64,000 bases of DNA from an uncultured Desulfobacter sp. (GTDB lineage Bacteria; Desulfobacterota; Desulfobacteria; Desulfobacterales; Desulfobacteraceae). Both the position numbers and the translations under genes were made by a program. How positions within the stretch are numbered: the stretch's first letter is position 1; every line of letters starts with the position of its first letter. The notes below the pieces were generated by a model, which searched no databases, was not told the DNA's origin, and saw only the letters and a list, made by a program, of their open reading frames with translations. Location of the stretch: contig NZ_OY762929.1 in assembly GCF_963666675.1 (NCBI RefSeq), forward strand, positions 1,426,001 through 1,490,000, in the 5' to 3' direction. Positions 8,369-16,885 of this stretch are shown here, piece after piece.

Positions 8369-9497
8369 TTTGGATTATATGACAAGGGCGTTGGAACTTG
8401 CAGCCCGGGGCAAAGGGTTCACCTCTCCCAATCCCTGTGTGGGCGCTGTCGTTGTAAAAAATGACCGGATTATTGGTGAGGGGTTCCACCCCAAAGCCGG
8501 TGAACCCCATGCCGAGGTCGTGGCCATTGATGATGCCGTCGCAAATCATCCTGACGCATTGCCCGGTTCCACCATTTACGTCACCCTTGAACCCTGCAAC
8601 CATTTCGGCAAAACGCCCCCCTGCACACATAAGATTCTCAACGCGGGTATCAGCCGGGTCGTTATTGCCTGCAAAGATCCCAATCCGGTTGCGGGGGGCG
8701 GAATCGAATTTTTAAGGGAAAATGGCCTTGAGGTGATATCAGGGATTATGCAGCAAGAGGCGTTGGTCCTGATCGAAGACTTTGTCTGGAATGTTCAAAA
8801 CGATAAAACACCGTTTGTCACCCTAAAGTGTGCCGCCACCCTGGACGGATATATTGCCACCAGAACAGGAGATTCCCAGTGGATCACCTCCGGGGCATCA
8901 AGACGTTTCGGCCATGAATTGCGCCACCACAATGATGCCATCCTAATCGGTTCCGGCACCCTGCACGGGGACAACCCCTCCCTGACCGCCAGAATTGAGG
9001 GTAAACAGACCCGTGATCCTGCCAGAATCATTCTGGATACCCGTTTAACCCTCCCCGAAGATGCCAAGGTTGTGGTTCAACAATCAAGTGCGCCCACCAT
9101 CATTGTCACAGGCCCGGATTGTGACCCGGCCAAGATTCAGCGTATTCAAGACATGGGGGTGCAGGTGCTTGAATGCCGGGTTTTTGAAAATTTGCTTGAT
9201 TTAAACGACCTGATGCTTAAATTAAGAAATCTTTCCATAACAAGCCTTCTGATTGAAGGCGGGGGACGCGTGGCCGCATCGGCTCTGGCAGCAGGCATTG
9301 TCAACAAGGTCTGTTATTTTATTGCCCCCAAGATAATGGGTGGAAATGACGGTATCCCGGTGTTCAACGGATCGGGTCCTGAACGGATAAAAGATGTTTT
9401 CGAACTCACCCGGGTGTCCACCCGGCCGTTTGGTTCGGATATGCTGTTTACAGGTTACATTGATCCTTTGAACAGGCCGGTTAATGATGGAATATGA
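8361..9497 (+). CDS. ribD: Riboflavin biosynthesis deaminase/reductase
   Basis: Bifunctional 378-residue enzyme for the second and third steps of riboflavin synthesis. The N-terminal deaminase domain has the zinc motif HAEVVAI and EPCNHFGKTPPC. The C-terminal reductase domain (about residue 145 on) starts FVTLKCAATLDGYIAT and includes LLIEGGGRVAAS. ATG 8361 overlaps nrdR. A second in-frame ATG eight codons on (MTRALELA) is an alternative start. It opens the ribD-ribE-ribBA-ribH operon. No FMN riboswitch precedes it. Confidence 0.95.
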   Translation: MCDLDYMTRALELAARGKGFTSPNPCVGAVVVKNDRIIGEGFHPKAGEPHAEVVAIDDAVANHPDALPGSTIYVTLEPCNHFGKTPPCTHKILNAGISRVVIACKDPNPVAGGGIEFLRENGLEVISGIMQQEALVLIEDFVWNVQNDKTPFVTLKCAATLDGYIATRTGDSQWITSGASRRFGHELRHHNDAILIGSGTLHGDNPSLTARIEGKQTRDPARIILDTRLTLPEDAKVVVQQSSAPTIIVTGPDCDPAKIQRIQDMGVQVLECRVFENLLDLNDLMLKLRNLSITSLLIEGGGRVAASALAAGIVNKVCYFIAPKIMGGNDGIPVFNGSGPERIKDVFELTRVSTRPFGSDMLFTGYIDPLNRPVNDGI

Positions 9498-9515
9498 TTT
9501 GAAGGGAAATGATTT

Positions 9516-10193
9516 TTGTTTACTGGGATCATAGAAAGCCTGGGCACCATTCGGCGCATTGAAACCCATGGCGAGGGCAAGGTTCTGGTGATTGCCTGTG
9601 ATCTGGATTTTTCCGAAACGGGGATCGGGGACTCCATTGCCGTGAACGGCGCCTGCCTGACAGCCGTAAGTCTGGGCAAAAGTCAGTTTAAGGTGGATAT
9701 GGCGCCGGAAACCGTGAATCGCACCACATTCGGTTCCATCGGGCCCGGTGCCCGGGTCAATATTGAGCGGGCACTGAAGCTGTCGGCCCGAATAGACGGG
9801 CATTTGGTATCAGGCCACATAGACGGGACAGGTGTGATTTCTAAAATTGAGACCCGAAGCAATGCCATCATATATGACATCCAGGTGCCGGAAAACCTTG
9901 CCGATGAAATGATTGAAAAAGGCTCAGTGGCCATTGACGGGATCAGTCTGACCATCAACCAATGCCGGCAAAACGGGTTTTCGGTGAGTATCATCCCCCA
10001 TACCGCAAAGATTACAACCATTGGATATAAGCACGTAGGGGACCGGGTCAATATTGAGACCGATATGCTGGGAAAATATGTGAGAAAATTTTTATCAGGG
10101 CAGGGGAAAAGCGCTAAAAGTGCCAACGACGCTGGTGCTGATGCCGACTCGGACATCAGTATGTCACTTCTTGCCCGGAACGGATTCTTGTAA
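9516..10193 (+). CDS. ribE: Riboflavin synthase, alpha chain
   Basis: This 225-residue enzyme dismutates two 6,7-dimethyl-8-ribityllumazines to riboflavin. Two lumazine-binding repeats are visible: MFTGIIESLGTI with NGACLTAVS in the first half, and DGISLTINQ in the second (about residues 145-155). Translation appears to start at TTG 9516, because the conserved MFTGII N-terminus begins there and GAAGGG lies upstream. The C-terminal extension past residue 200, rich in Ala, Ser and Asp, is variable in the family. Confidence 0.94.
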   Translation: MFTGIIESLGTIRRIETHGEGKVLVIACDLDFSETGIGDSIAVNGACLTAVSLGKSQFKVDMAPETVNRTTFGSIGPGARVNIERALKLSARIDGHLVSGHIDGTGVISKIETRSNAIIYDIQVPENLADEMIEKGSVAIDGISLTINQCRQNGFSVSIIPHTAKITTIGYKHVGDRVNIETDMLGKYVRKFLSGQGKSAKSANDAGADADSDISMSLLARNGFL

Positions 10194-10204
10194 AGGATAG
10201 CAAA

Positions 10205-11419
10205 ATGCCGCATTTGACGATTGAACAGGCGATTGAAGATATAAAAAAGGGAAAAATGGTCATCCTGGTGGATGACGAGGACAGGGAAAATGAAGGGGAT
10301 CTGACCATGGCGGCCGAGGCCGTAACTCCCGAAGCCATTAACTTTATGGCGACCTACGGCCGGGGGCTTATTTGCCTTTCCCTGGATTCAAGTATTGCAG
10401 ACAAGCTCGACCTTCCCATGATGGTCGACAATAATACCTCCCAGTACGGCACGGGGTTTACCGTTTCCATTGAGGCCAAAGAAGGTGTGACCACGGGTAT
10501 TTCAGCGGCGGACCGGGCCACCACCATTTTGACGGCCGTGGCGGATGAGACCGGCCCCCAGGATATTGCTAGGCCCGGCCACATATTTCCTTTGCGTGCC
10601 CGGGACGGCGGTGTGATGGTTCGCATCGGCCAGACCGAAGGCTCCGTGGATCTGGCTCGCCTGGCAGGGCTGAAGCCCGCCGGTGTTATCTGTGAAATCA
10701 TGGATGATGACGGCACCATGGCCCGGATGCCTTCCCTTGAGAAATTTGCCGAAAAGCACGGCATCGGCATCTGCACGGTGGCTGATCTTGTTAAATACCG
10801 TTTAAAAACAGAAAGCTTTGTGAAACGGGCTGCAGAAACCGTTATCCCCACCCGGGTGGGTGGTGAATTCAGAATCATTGCCTATGAAAACGACATGGAC
10901 AACCTGACCCACATTGCCCTGGTTAAGGGTGATATTGATCCGGAAAAAGAGATCCTGGTGCGTGTTCATTCCGAATGCATGACCGGTGATATTTTTTCTT
11001 CCTTGCGGTGTGATTGCCAGGATCAGCTTCGCCGGGCCATGAAAATGGTGGATGATGAAGGCTGCGGCGTTATTCTATATTTGCGCCAGGAGGGCCGGGG
11101 GATCGGCCTGGTTAATAAGTTGAAAGCCTATGAGTACCAGCGTCAGGGGCTGGATACGGTCCAGGCCAATGAAAAACTTGGGTTTTCCGCCGACCTGCGT
11201 GATTATGGTGTGGGGGCCCAGATGCTGGTGGATCTTGGCGTACGCAAAATGCGTCTGCTCACCAATAACCCCAAGAAAATGGTAGGCCTTCAAGGCTACG
11301 GCCTGGAGGTCGTGGAACAGGTGGCCATTGAAGTGCCCCCCAATCCTTTCAACGAGGGTTATCTGGCGTGCAAACAGGCAAAGATGGGTCATCTACTACA
11401 CGTAAATAAGGAAAATTAA
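10205..11419 (+). CDS. ribBA: 3,4-dihydroxy-2-butanone-4-phosphate synthase / GTP cyclohydrolase II
   Basis: Bifunctional 404-residue enzyme supplying both precursors of riboflavin. The N-terminal half is RibB-like, with the acidic loop VDDEDRENEGD and the GRGLICL segment. The C-terminal half (about residue 210 on) is RibA-like, with the zinc motif CMTGDIFSSLRCDCQ and the catalytic RQEGRGIGL. Both active sites look complete. AAGGATAGCAAA precedes ATG 10205, and ribH starts immediately after the stop codon. Confidence 0.97.
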   Translation: MPHLTIEQAIEDIKKGKMVILVDDEDRENEGDLTMAAEAVTPEAINFMATYGRGLICLSLDSSIADKLDLPMMVDNNTSQYGTGFTVSIEAKEGVTTGISAADRATTILTAVADETGPQDIARPGHIFPLRARDGGVMVRIGQTEGSVDLARLAGLKPAGVICEIMDDDGTMARMPSLEKFAEKHGIGICTVADLVKYRLKTESFVKRAAETVIPTRVGGEFRIIAYENDMDNLTHIALVKGDIDPEKEILVRVHSECMTGDIFSSLRCDCQDQLRRAMKMVDDEGCGVILYLRQEGRGIGLVNKLKAYEYQRQGLDTVQANEKLGFSADLRDYGVGAQMLVDLGVRKMRLLTNNPKKMVGLQGYGLEVVEQVAIEVPPNPFNEGYLACKQAKMGHLLHVNKEN

Positions 11420-11420
11420 T

Positions 11421-11888
11421 ATGCCTCAGATAATTGAAGCCAATTTAGATGCCAAGGGTAAAAAGTTTGGTATTGTTGCAGCAAGATTTAATGATTTCAT
11501 TGTGGATAAGCTTGTGTCCGGTGCATTGGACTGTCTTACCAGAAGCGGTGCCCAGGATCAGGATATTTCAATTGTCAAGGTGCCCGGTGCCTTTGAAATT
11601 CCTTTGGCGGCCGCCAAAATGGCTGACTTGAAAAAATATGACGCCATTATCTGTCTAGGCGCTGTGATCCGCGGGGCCACCACCCATTATGATTATGTGT
11701 GTGCGGAAGTCTCCAAGGGGATTGCTTCGGTCAGCCTTGAGGCCAAAGTGCCGGTGATGTTTGGTATCCTTACCACGGAAACCATTGAACAGGCCATTGA
11801 ACGTGCCGGTACAAAATCCGGTAACAAGGGGTTTGATGTGGCCATGGGCGCCGTTGAAATGGCAAATTTGTGTAAAAATATGGAATAA
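11421..11888 (+). CDS. ribH: 6,7-dimethyl-8-ribityllumazine synthase
   Basis: This 155-residue enzyme condenses the RibA/RibD-derived pyrimidine with dihydroxybutanone phosphate. Family motifs are GIVAARFNDFI near the N-terminus, VPGAFEIPLAA, ICLGAVIRGATTHYDYV and FGILTTE. It lies one base after ribBA and two bases before nusB, a common order (ribH-nusB). It is the last riboflavin gene in the operon. Confidence 0.97.
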   Translation: MPQIIEANLDAKGKKFGIVAARFNDFIVDKLVSGALDCLTRSGAQDQDISIVKVPGAFEIPLAAAKMADLKKYDAIICLGAVIRGATTHYDYVCAEVSKGIASVSLEAKVPVMFGILTTETIEQAIERAGTKSGNKGFDVAMGAVEMANLCKNME

Positions 11889-11890
11889 AT

Positions 11891-12304
11891 ATGGGTGACA
11901 GGCGTAAATCCCGGGAACTGGCCCTTCAGGCCCTGTTTGCCCTGGATCTGAATAGAGCCGATTCCCAACCCCAAACCGATGCGTTTATTGAACAGCACGG
12001 GGAAGATTTAAGTGAGCCCACGCGGCTTTTTTTCCGGATGCTGGTGGACGGGGTTGTTGAGAATCAAGAAAAGATAGACAGTCTGTTGGATCAATGGGCC
12101 AAGAACTGGAAAATTTCCCGTATGCCGGCAGTGGACAGAAATATCATGCGCATTGCCGTGTTTGAGATGCTTAATTTGCCGGATATCCCGCCATCGGTTT
12201 CCATCAATGAGGCGGTTGAGATTGGTAAAAAATTCGGCACCCGGGATTCCGGGCCGTTCATCAACGGGGTACTTGACCGGATTCGGGCCCAGCATGAGCC
12301 CTGA
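11891..12304 (+). CDS. nusB: Transcription antitermination factor NusB
   Basis: This 137-residue all-helical RNA-binding protein acts with NusE (S10) at boxA during rRNA transcription. The start MGDRRKSRELALQALFALD and the late motif PPSVSINEAVEIGKKFGT...FINGVLD are diagnostic. It follows ribH by two bases, the order seen in many bacteria. The 44 bp to the next gene contain a good SD sequence for it. Confidence 0.95.
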   Translation: MGDRRKSRELALQALFALDLNRADSQPQTDAFIEQHGEDLSEPTRLFFRMLVDGVVENQEKIDSLLDQWAKNWKISRMPAVDRNIMRIAVFEMLNLPDIPPSVSINEAVEIGKKFGTRDSGPFINGVLDRIRAQHEP

Positions 12305-12348
12305 TTGATCGCGAAATAGACGATCACGCAAAGAACAAGGAGTTTGTT

Positions 12349-12969
12349 TTGATTATACATAAGCTTGAAGTCGGTCCCATTATGGCCAACTGTTATATCG
12401 TAGGATGTGAAGATACAAAACAGGCCGCAGTCATTGATCCGGGGGATGATGCAGACCGGATACTCATGGCCCTTGCCAAGGCGGAATTGAAGGTCGAATA
12501 TCTGATCAACACCCACGGCCATTTTGACCATGTCGGGGCAAACAAACGGATGAAGGATGCCACTGCCGCCCACATCGCCATTCATCCCGATGATGAACCC
12601 ATGCTTTTGGATCTCTCCAGCCATGCGGCCATGTTCGGCCTGGGTGCGGAAAATTCTCCCCCCGCCGATGTTCGTCTCAAGGACGGTGACACAATCAGCT
12701 TTGGCAATATTACGTTTGAAGTCATCCACACGCCGGGGCATTCTCCCGGAGGGATCTGTCTTCATACGCCCGGTTATCTGTTTTCAGGGGACACGCTGTT
12801 TATGGGCTCCATTGGCCGCACCGACCTTCCCGGGGGCAATTATGATACCCTGATCTCCTCCATTAAGACCAAATTGCTGAATTTGGACGAAAACACCATT
12901 GTCTATCCCGGACATGGTCCTGAAAGCTCCATTGCCAACGAAAAGCGGGTGAATCCCTTTCTCAAATAA
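12349..12969 (+). CDS. Metallo-beta-lactamase-fold hydrolase, glyoxalase II-like
   Basis: This 206-residue binuclear-metal hydrolase has the THGHFDHVGA motif (HxHxDH, about residue 57), a second histidine in TPGHSPGG, the bridging Asp in SGDTLF, and a late histidine in YPGHGPES. It resembles the short glyoxalase II-like hydrolases; the true substrate, probably a thioester, is unknown. The start is TTG 12349, seven bases after AAGGAG. Its stop overlaps the ATG of pabBC (TAATG), so it is coupled to folate biosynthesis, although this says little about its role. Confidence 0.85.
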   Translation: MIIHKLEVGPIMANCYIVGCEDTKQAAVIDPGDDADRILMALAKAELKVEYLINTHGHFDHVGANKRMKDATAAHIAIHPDDEPMLLDLSSHAAMFGLGAENSPPADVRLKDGDTISFGNITFEVIHTPGHSPGGICLHTPGYLFSGDTLFMGSIGRTDLPGGNYDTLISSIKTKLLNLDENTIVYPGHGPESSIANEKRVNPFLK

Positions 12970-15221
12970 TGTTCGAACATTTTATTTTACCCCGGATTAC
13001 CGATGTTGTGATCCGGGGTTTTCATTTAGATTTACCGTTTGAACACGCCGCTGCCCGGTTTTCCCGCCAGGAAGGCACGGTGGTGCTTTTGTCCGGTTCT
13101 GATCCGGACTGTGCCGGGTATCATATCCTGGCTGTGGATCCCTGGTTGACTTTGAAAGGGACCGGAAACACAAGTTGCGTTACGGTCAAAGATTCGGCCG
13201 GAAACGCCGTCTGCCATGACACCGAACAGGACCCTTTAGGGCTTGTTGATGGCCTGGTGAAAAAAAATTCCCTTTTTGACAAGCAGTTCAAATTACCGGT
13301 GACGTCCGGCTTGTTCGGCTATTTTGCCTATGATCTGAAAGATACCATCGAACATCTTCCCCAGACCTGTGTGGGGGAAGGCTTGCCCGATATCTGTCTG
13401 TATGCCCCGTCCATTATTTTGATTCAGGATCGAAAAACCCGTGAAAATTGGCTCTGCCTGCCCGTGTTTGAGCACGACAATGGGGGCGAGGATGTGTTGG
13501 CCAGAGAAGAATCCTTTGCGCGCCGGCTTGCACAATCCCGGCCACCCGGTCCGTTTTGCGCCGGCAGCACAGGTCTTGTCTCTTCATTTGAGAAGTCGGA
13601 ATATCTCTCCGCCGTATCCCGGATTATTGATCATTTAGGGCAGGGGGATATCTACCAGGCCAATTTGTCCCAGCGTTTTGGGACAGATTTTACAGGCGAT
13701 GCCTATGCCTTGTTTTTAAGTCTTTTTGAAAAGAATCCCGCCCCGTTTTTTGCCTTTGTTCAGGCCGGAGACCATCAAGTGGTCTCAACGTCGCCCGAGC
13801 GCTTTCTCAACGTCGAGGGTCAGAAAGTTGAAACACGTCCTATAAAGGGAACCATTGCCAGAGCGGACTCTCCGGAACAGGACCGGGAAAACGCTGAAAA
13901 TTTGTATAGAAGCACCAAGGATGATGCTGAACTGACCATGATTGTGGACCTGATGCGCAATGATCTGGCCCGGGTCTGCGAACACAATTCTGTGCAAGTG
14001 GCGGTCCATAAACGTCTTGAGGCCTATGATAATGTGTACCATCTGGTCTCTGTGGTTCAAGGTCGCTTGAAAAAGGATGTTTCCTGCGCTGACCTGCTCC
14101 GTGCCGCCTTTCCCGGGGGGTCCATCACCGGTTGCCCCAAGATCCGCGCCATGGAAATCATTGACGGGCTGGAGCCTGTAAAGCGTCATGTGTACACCGG
14201 CTCCATCGGATATTTAAGCTTCCACGGCACCATGGATCTGTCCATTGCCATCCGCACTGCCGTGGTCCATGACGGGCGGTTGAATTTTTCCGTGGGCGGC
14301 GGGGTGGTCTATGATTCTGACCCCGAACAAGAGTTTGAAGAGACCCTGGCCAAGGGAAAAACCTTGATGGATGCCCTGGCTGAAAGTGCTCCCCCGGATA
14401 TTGAAAGGGCGTGTATTGCCTGGGTAGACGGTCGATTTGTGCCCCAAACGCTTGCCCTTATGCCGACGGATATCCCCGGATTGTTATATGGTGCCGGTCT
14501 GTTTGAAACCATCCGGGTTGATGGCGGCATCCCCATTCGACTGCCTGAACATATCAGACGGCTGGAGAATTCCTGGTGTTCCGTGTTTGGCGGAATTTTG
14601 CCGGATATCAACTGGCAATCCGTTGTTGAACAGCTTATAGGCCAAAACAAGTTTGCACAAAAGAAGTGTGCGGTCAAGCTCGTGGCGGTAAAGGATGATC
14701 GGCCGGGGCGCCATGTATTTGCCGCCGCCTTCATCCGTACCTATGTGCATCGCCTTGACGTGCTGGGCAAGGCCGGTTTTGATCTGGTCACCTTCCCCCA
14801 TGCCCGTCACTCATTTCTGGCCGACCATAAATCCATGAATTATCTGTTCTACGACCGGGCTCGTGCCTTTGCCCTTGATCATGGGGCCGATGAAGCCCTG
14901 ATTTTAAATGCAGACGGCAGTGTCTCCGAGACCAATACCTGTAATATTTTGGCCCTGGATGGAAAAAAATTGCTCCTACCGGCATCAATGCATGCGCTCA
15001 AGGGGGTAACACTCCAGTCCGTCGAGCAGATTTTGGCAGAAAAAGGCTTCAGCCCAAGCCATGTTGCCGTGGACGTTGAAACCCTGCGTGTTCAGCCGTA
15101 TGTATTTTTGACCAATGCTCTCATGGGAATGGTGCCGGTCCGGCGCATCGACAACACGATGTTGAATATGGATCATTCACTTTGCCGTCGGGTCAATGAC
15201 ATCCTTTTCCCTGTCTGTTGA
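12969..15221 (+). CDS. pabBC: Aminodeoxychorismate synthase component I fused to 4-amino-4-deoxychorismate lyase
   Basis: This 750-residue fusion makes p-aminobenzoate for folate. Residues 1 to about 470 form a chorismate-binding synthase domain with IYQANLSQRF, STSPERF, TRPIKGT and the terminal GGSITGCPKIRAMEIIDGLEP. Residues from about 480 form a class IV aminotransferase-fold lyase, with GLFETIRV near its start, KSMNYLF and GSVSETNTCNIL. The glutaminase subunit PabA is not in the window. The PabB-PabC fusion is known in several bacteria. It is the last gene of the riboflavin/nusB run. Confidence 0.92.
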   Translation: MFEHFILPRITDVVIRGFHLDLPFEHAAARFSRQEGTVVLLSGSDPDCAGYHILAVDPWLTLKGTGNTSCVTVKDSAGNAVCHDTEQDPLGLVDGLVKKNSLFDKQFKLPVTSGLFGYFAYDLKDTIEHLPQTCVGEGLPDICLYAPSIILIQDRKTRENWLCLPVFEHDNGGEDVLAREESFARRLAQSRPPGPFCAGSTGLVSSFEKSEYLSAVSRIIDHLGQGDIYQANLSQRFGTDFTGDAYALFLSLFEKNPAPFFAFVQAGDHQVVSTSPERFLNVEGQKVETRPIKGTIARADSPEQDRENAENLYRSTKDDAELTMIVDLMRNDLARVCEHNSVQVAVHKRLEAYDNVYHLVSVVQGRLKKDVSCADLLRAAFPGGSITGCPKIRAMEIIDGLEPVKRHVYTGSIGYLSFHGTMDLSIAIRTAVVHDGRLNFSVGGGVVYDSDPEQEFEETLAKGKTLMDALAESAPPDIERACIAWVDGRFVPQTLALMPTDIPGLLYGAGLFETIRVDGGIPIRLPEHIRRLENSWCSVFGGILPDINWQSVVEQLIGQNKFAQKKCAVKLVAVKDDRPGRHVFAAAFIRTYVHRLDVLGKAGFDLVTFPHARHSFLADHKSMNYLFYDRARAFALDHGADEALILNADGSVSETNTCNILALDGKKLLLPASMHALKGVTLQSVEQILAEKGFSPSHVAVDVETLRVQPYVFLTNALMGMVPVRRIDNTMLNMDHSLCRRVNDILFPVC

Positions 15222-15371
15222 AACGGTTGAATGTTTCACCTCCCTTTTTTTATTTTAGAACCTGATCAATTGGTAATCTTGATTTTTACCTTCTATTCAG
15301 GGGCAGCCTTGAATTTAAGAGATGAATAGGCTATTTTTTCTACCTGTTGTTCACATAAACTGGATGAAAAA

Positions 15372-16109
15372 ATGAAAGCCGTCAATTTTATAATCATTTC
15401 TGCATTTCTGGTTATCTTTGCCGGTCCGGCACATGTGCTGGCCGCTCCCCGGGCCGTGCCCCTAGCGCCTGTTTATCAGTTTGAGCCTGTGCTTGAAGGC
15501 GTGCACGTCACCCACGATTTTATCATACAAAACCAAGGAGATACCCCCTTAAACATTGTCGGCGTCCGTCCGCCTTGAGGCTGCGATAAAAAAGCCTATG
15601 ACAGGCAGATTCCCCCGGGTGGGGAAGGTAAAATAACCATTGGCGTTAAGACCGCCGGGTATGGCGGACGCGAATTGAATAAAAATATTTTGGTGAAAAC
15701 GGATGACCCTAAAAACAAAAAGTTTTATTTGAAAATTTCGGGTAAGGTTAAAGAGATCATTAAAGTCTCTCCCGCTACCGTGAACCTGAGCGGGACGCCC
15801 GGCAGTACCCTAAGTGCAATGGTTACCATTGAACCTGTGCAGGCGGCTACCTTAAATATTCTTGACATGAAGCTCAGGTTTAATAAGCAGATAAAGGCTG
15901 AAGTGATAAAGCCCCGCAAAGGTGAAAAAAACTGGCAGGTCAGAATTTCCTGTTATTCAGACCAGCCTGCGGATATTTATGATTTTATCACACTGACAAC
16001 GGACAATCCCAATAAATCACATTTGAAAATCAGGGTATATGCCATATTTGAAAAGGGTTCACCCATTGAAACAGGTGATTTTAAGGATGAAAATAATGAA
16101 CAGCTCTAA
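15372..16109 (+). CDS. DUF1573-type exported protein with in-frame UGA, candidate selenoprotein
   Basis: Two open segments, 15372-15578 and 15579-16109, are in the same frame and separated only by TGA at 15576-15578. Read through, they give a 245-residue protein with an N-terminal signal peptide (MKAVNFIIISAFLVIF...VLAAP) and a DUF1573-like immunoglobulin fold (YQFEPVLEGVHVTHDFIIQN, then GDTPLNIVGVRPP-UGA-GCD, then IPPGGEGKITIG). The UGA is codon 69 and falls where this family usually has the first Cys of a Cys-Gly-Cys motif; the second Cys is kept. A perfect 6-bp hairpin (TTCCCC/GGGGAA, loop CGGGT) lies at 15610-15626. A nonsense mutation is the alternative. The 177 codons after the UGA are otherwise intact. 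Confidence 0.65.
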
Positions 16110-16764
16110 GGAATCTGACAGCATGGATACAGCAGGTATTAAGGCCGTTGTGTTTGACTGCGACGGTGTCATGTTTGATACGGCCCAGGCCAACCGCAAA
16201 TTTTATAACGATATCCTGGCTCGGTTTAACAAAGGGCCCCTGGACGATGAGCAGTTTAAAAATATTCACATGATGACGGTGAAGGCTGCTGTTGAATACC
16301 TTTTTCCGGAAATGGATGACCACCGGCCAGTGTACGAGATGATTAAGCATGTCGGGTATGGCAGCGTGGTGCCGTTTATGCGCATGGAACCCGGATTGCT
16401 TGAACTGCTTGATGCCGTAAAACAGGCAGGAAAAGTGCGCGGTGTGGCCACCAACCGGACAAACACCATGGGCAGTGTATTAATTGAACATAATCTTAAA
16501 AAATCATTTGATATTGTTGTTACGGCATCTGATGTGGAAAACCCCAAACCCCATCCTGACCAGCTGGAAAAAATTATGGGGGCCTTTGCGTTGCTCCCCC
16601 GTCAGATTGTGTTTATAGGGGATTCCATATTTGATCAACAGGCGGCTGAAGCGGCCGGAACCTGGTTCATTGCATTTAAGCAACCCGGGCTGCAAGCCCA
16701 CGCCCATGCAGTATCCATGGATGAGGTGGGAGAACTGTTAAAGTTAAGCAAATATAATTCTTGA
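16096..16764 (+). CDS. HAD-superfamily phosphatase, phosphoglycolate phosphatase-like
   Basis: This is a roughly 222-residue haloacid-dehalogenase-fold hydrolase. Motif I is VVFDCDGVMFDT (nucleophile Asp), followed by a helical cap, motif II Thr in VATNRTNT, Lys in NPKPHPDQ, and motif IV GDSIFD. This fits small phosphatases such as phosphoglycolate phosphatase, but the substrate is not defined. ATG 16096 (MNSSKESDS) follows AAGGATGA and overlaps the upstream DUF1573 gene by 14 bases. ATG 16123 (MDTAGIKAVV) with AAGGAA upstream is equally plausible. The stop codon overlaps the presumed sat -35 box. Confidence 0.85.
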   Translation: MNSSKESDSMDTAGIKAVVFDCDGVMFDTAQANRKFYNDILARFNKGPLDDEQFKNIHMMTVKAAVEYLFPEMDDHRPVYEMIKHVGYGSVVPFMRMEPGLLELLDAVKQAGKVRGVATNRTNTMGSVLIEHNLKKSFDIVVTASDVENPKPHPDQLEKIMGAFALLPRQIVFIGDSIFDQQAAEAAGTWFIAFKQPGLQAHAHAVSMDEVGELLKLSKYNS

Positions 16765-16788
16765 CAAATCCTCGAATCATCATTAAAT
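16761..16788 (+). promoter_or_regulatory. Probable sigma-70-type promoter for sat
   Basis: TTGACA at 16761-16766 and TTAAAT at 16783-16788 are separated by 16 bases, giving a perfect -35 and a four-of-six -10. The site overlaps the stop codon of the HAD gene and would give a leader of about 90 bases before sat. This is a reading by eye, not a mapped start. Confidence 0.5.
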
Positions 16789-16885
16789 CTTACGAGATTT
16801 TTAAATAAAATTGAAGTTAGGTGCCGGGTCAAGGCATCTGACACCCATAATGGAAGTTAACCAATAGATAAGGAGACTGAAGTAT

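Noticed and set aside
8280..8400. FMN riboswitch before the riboflavin genes
   Set aside because: ribD starts inside the end of nrdR and no FMN (RFN) consensus segments are present upstream, so there is no room for one.
15372..15578. Separate short 68-residue secreted protein ending at the UGA
   Set aside because: The fragment stops in the middle of a recognisable DUF1573 domain that continues in the same frame, so read-through or a nonsense mutation explains it better than a separate gene.
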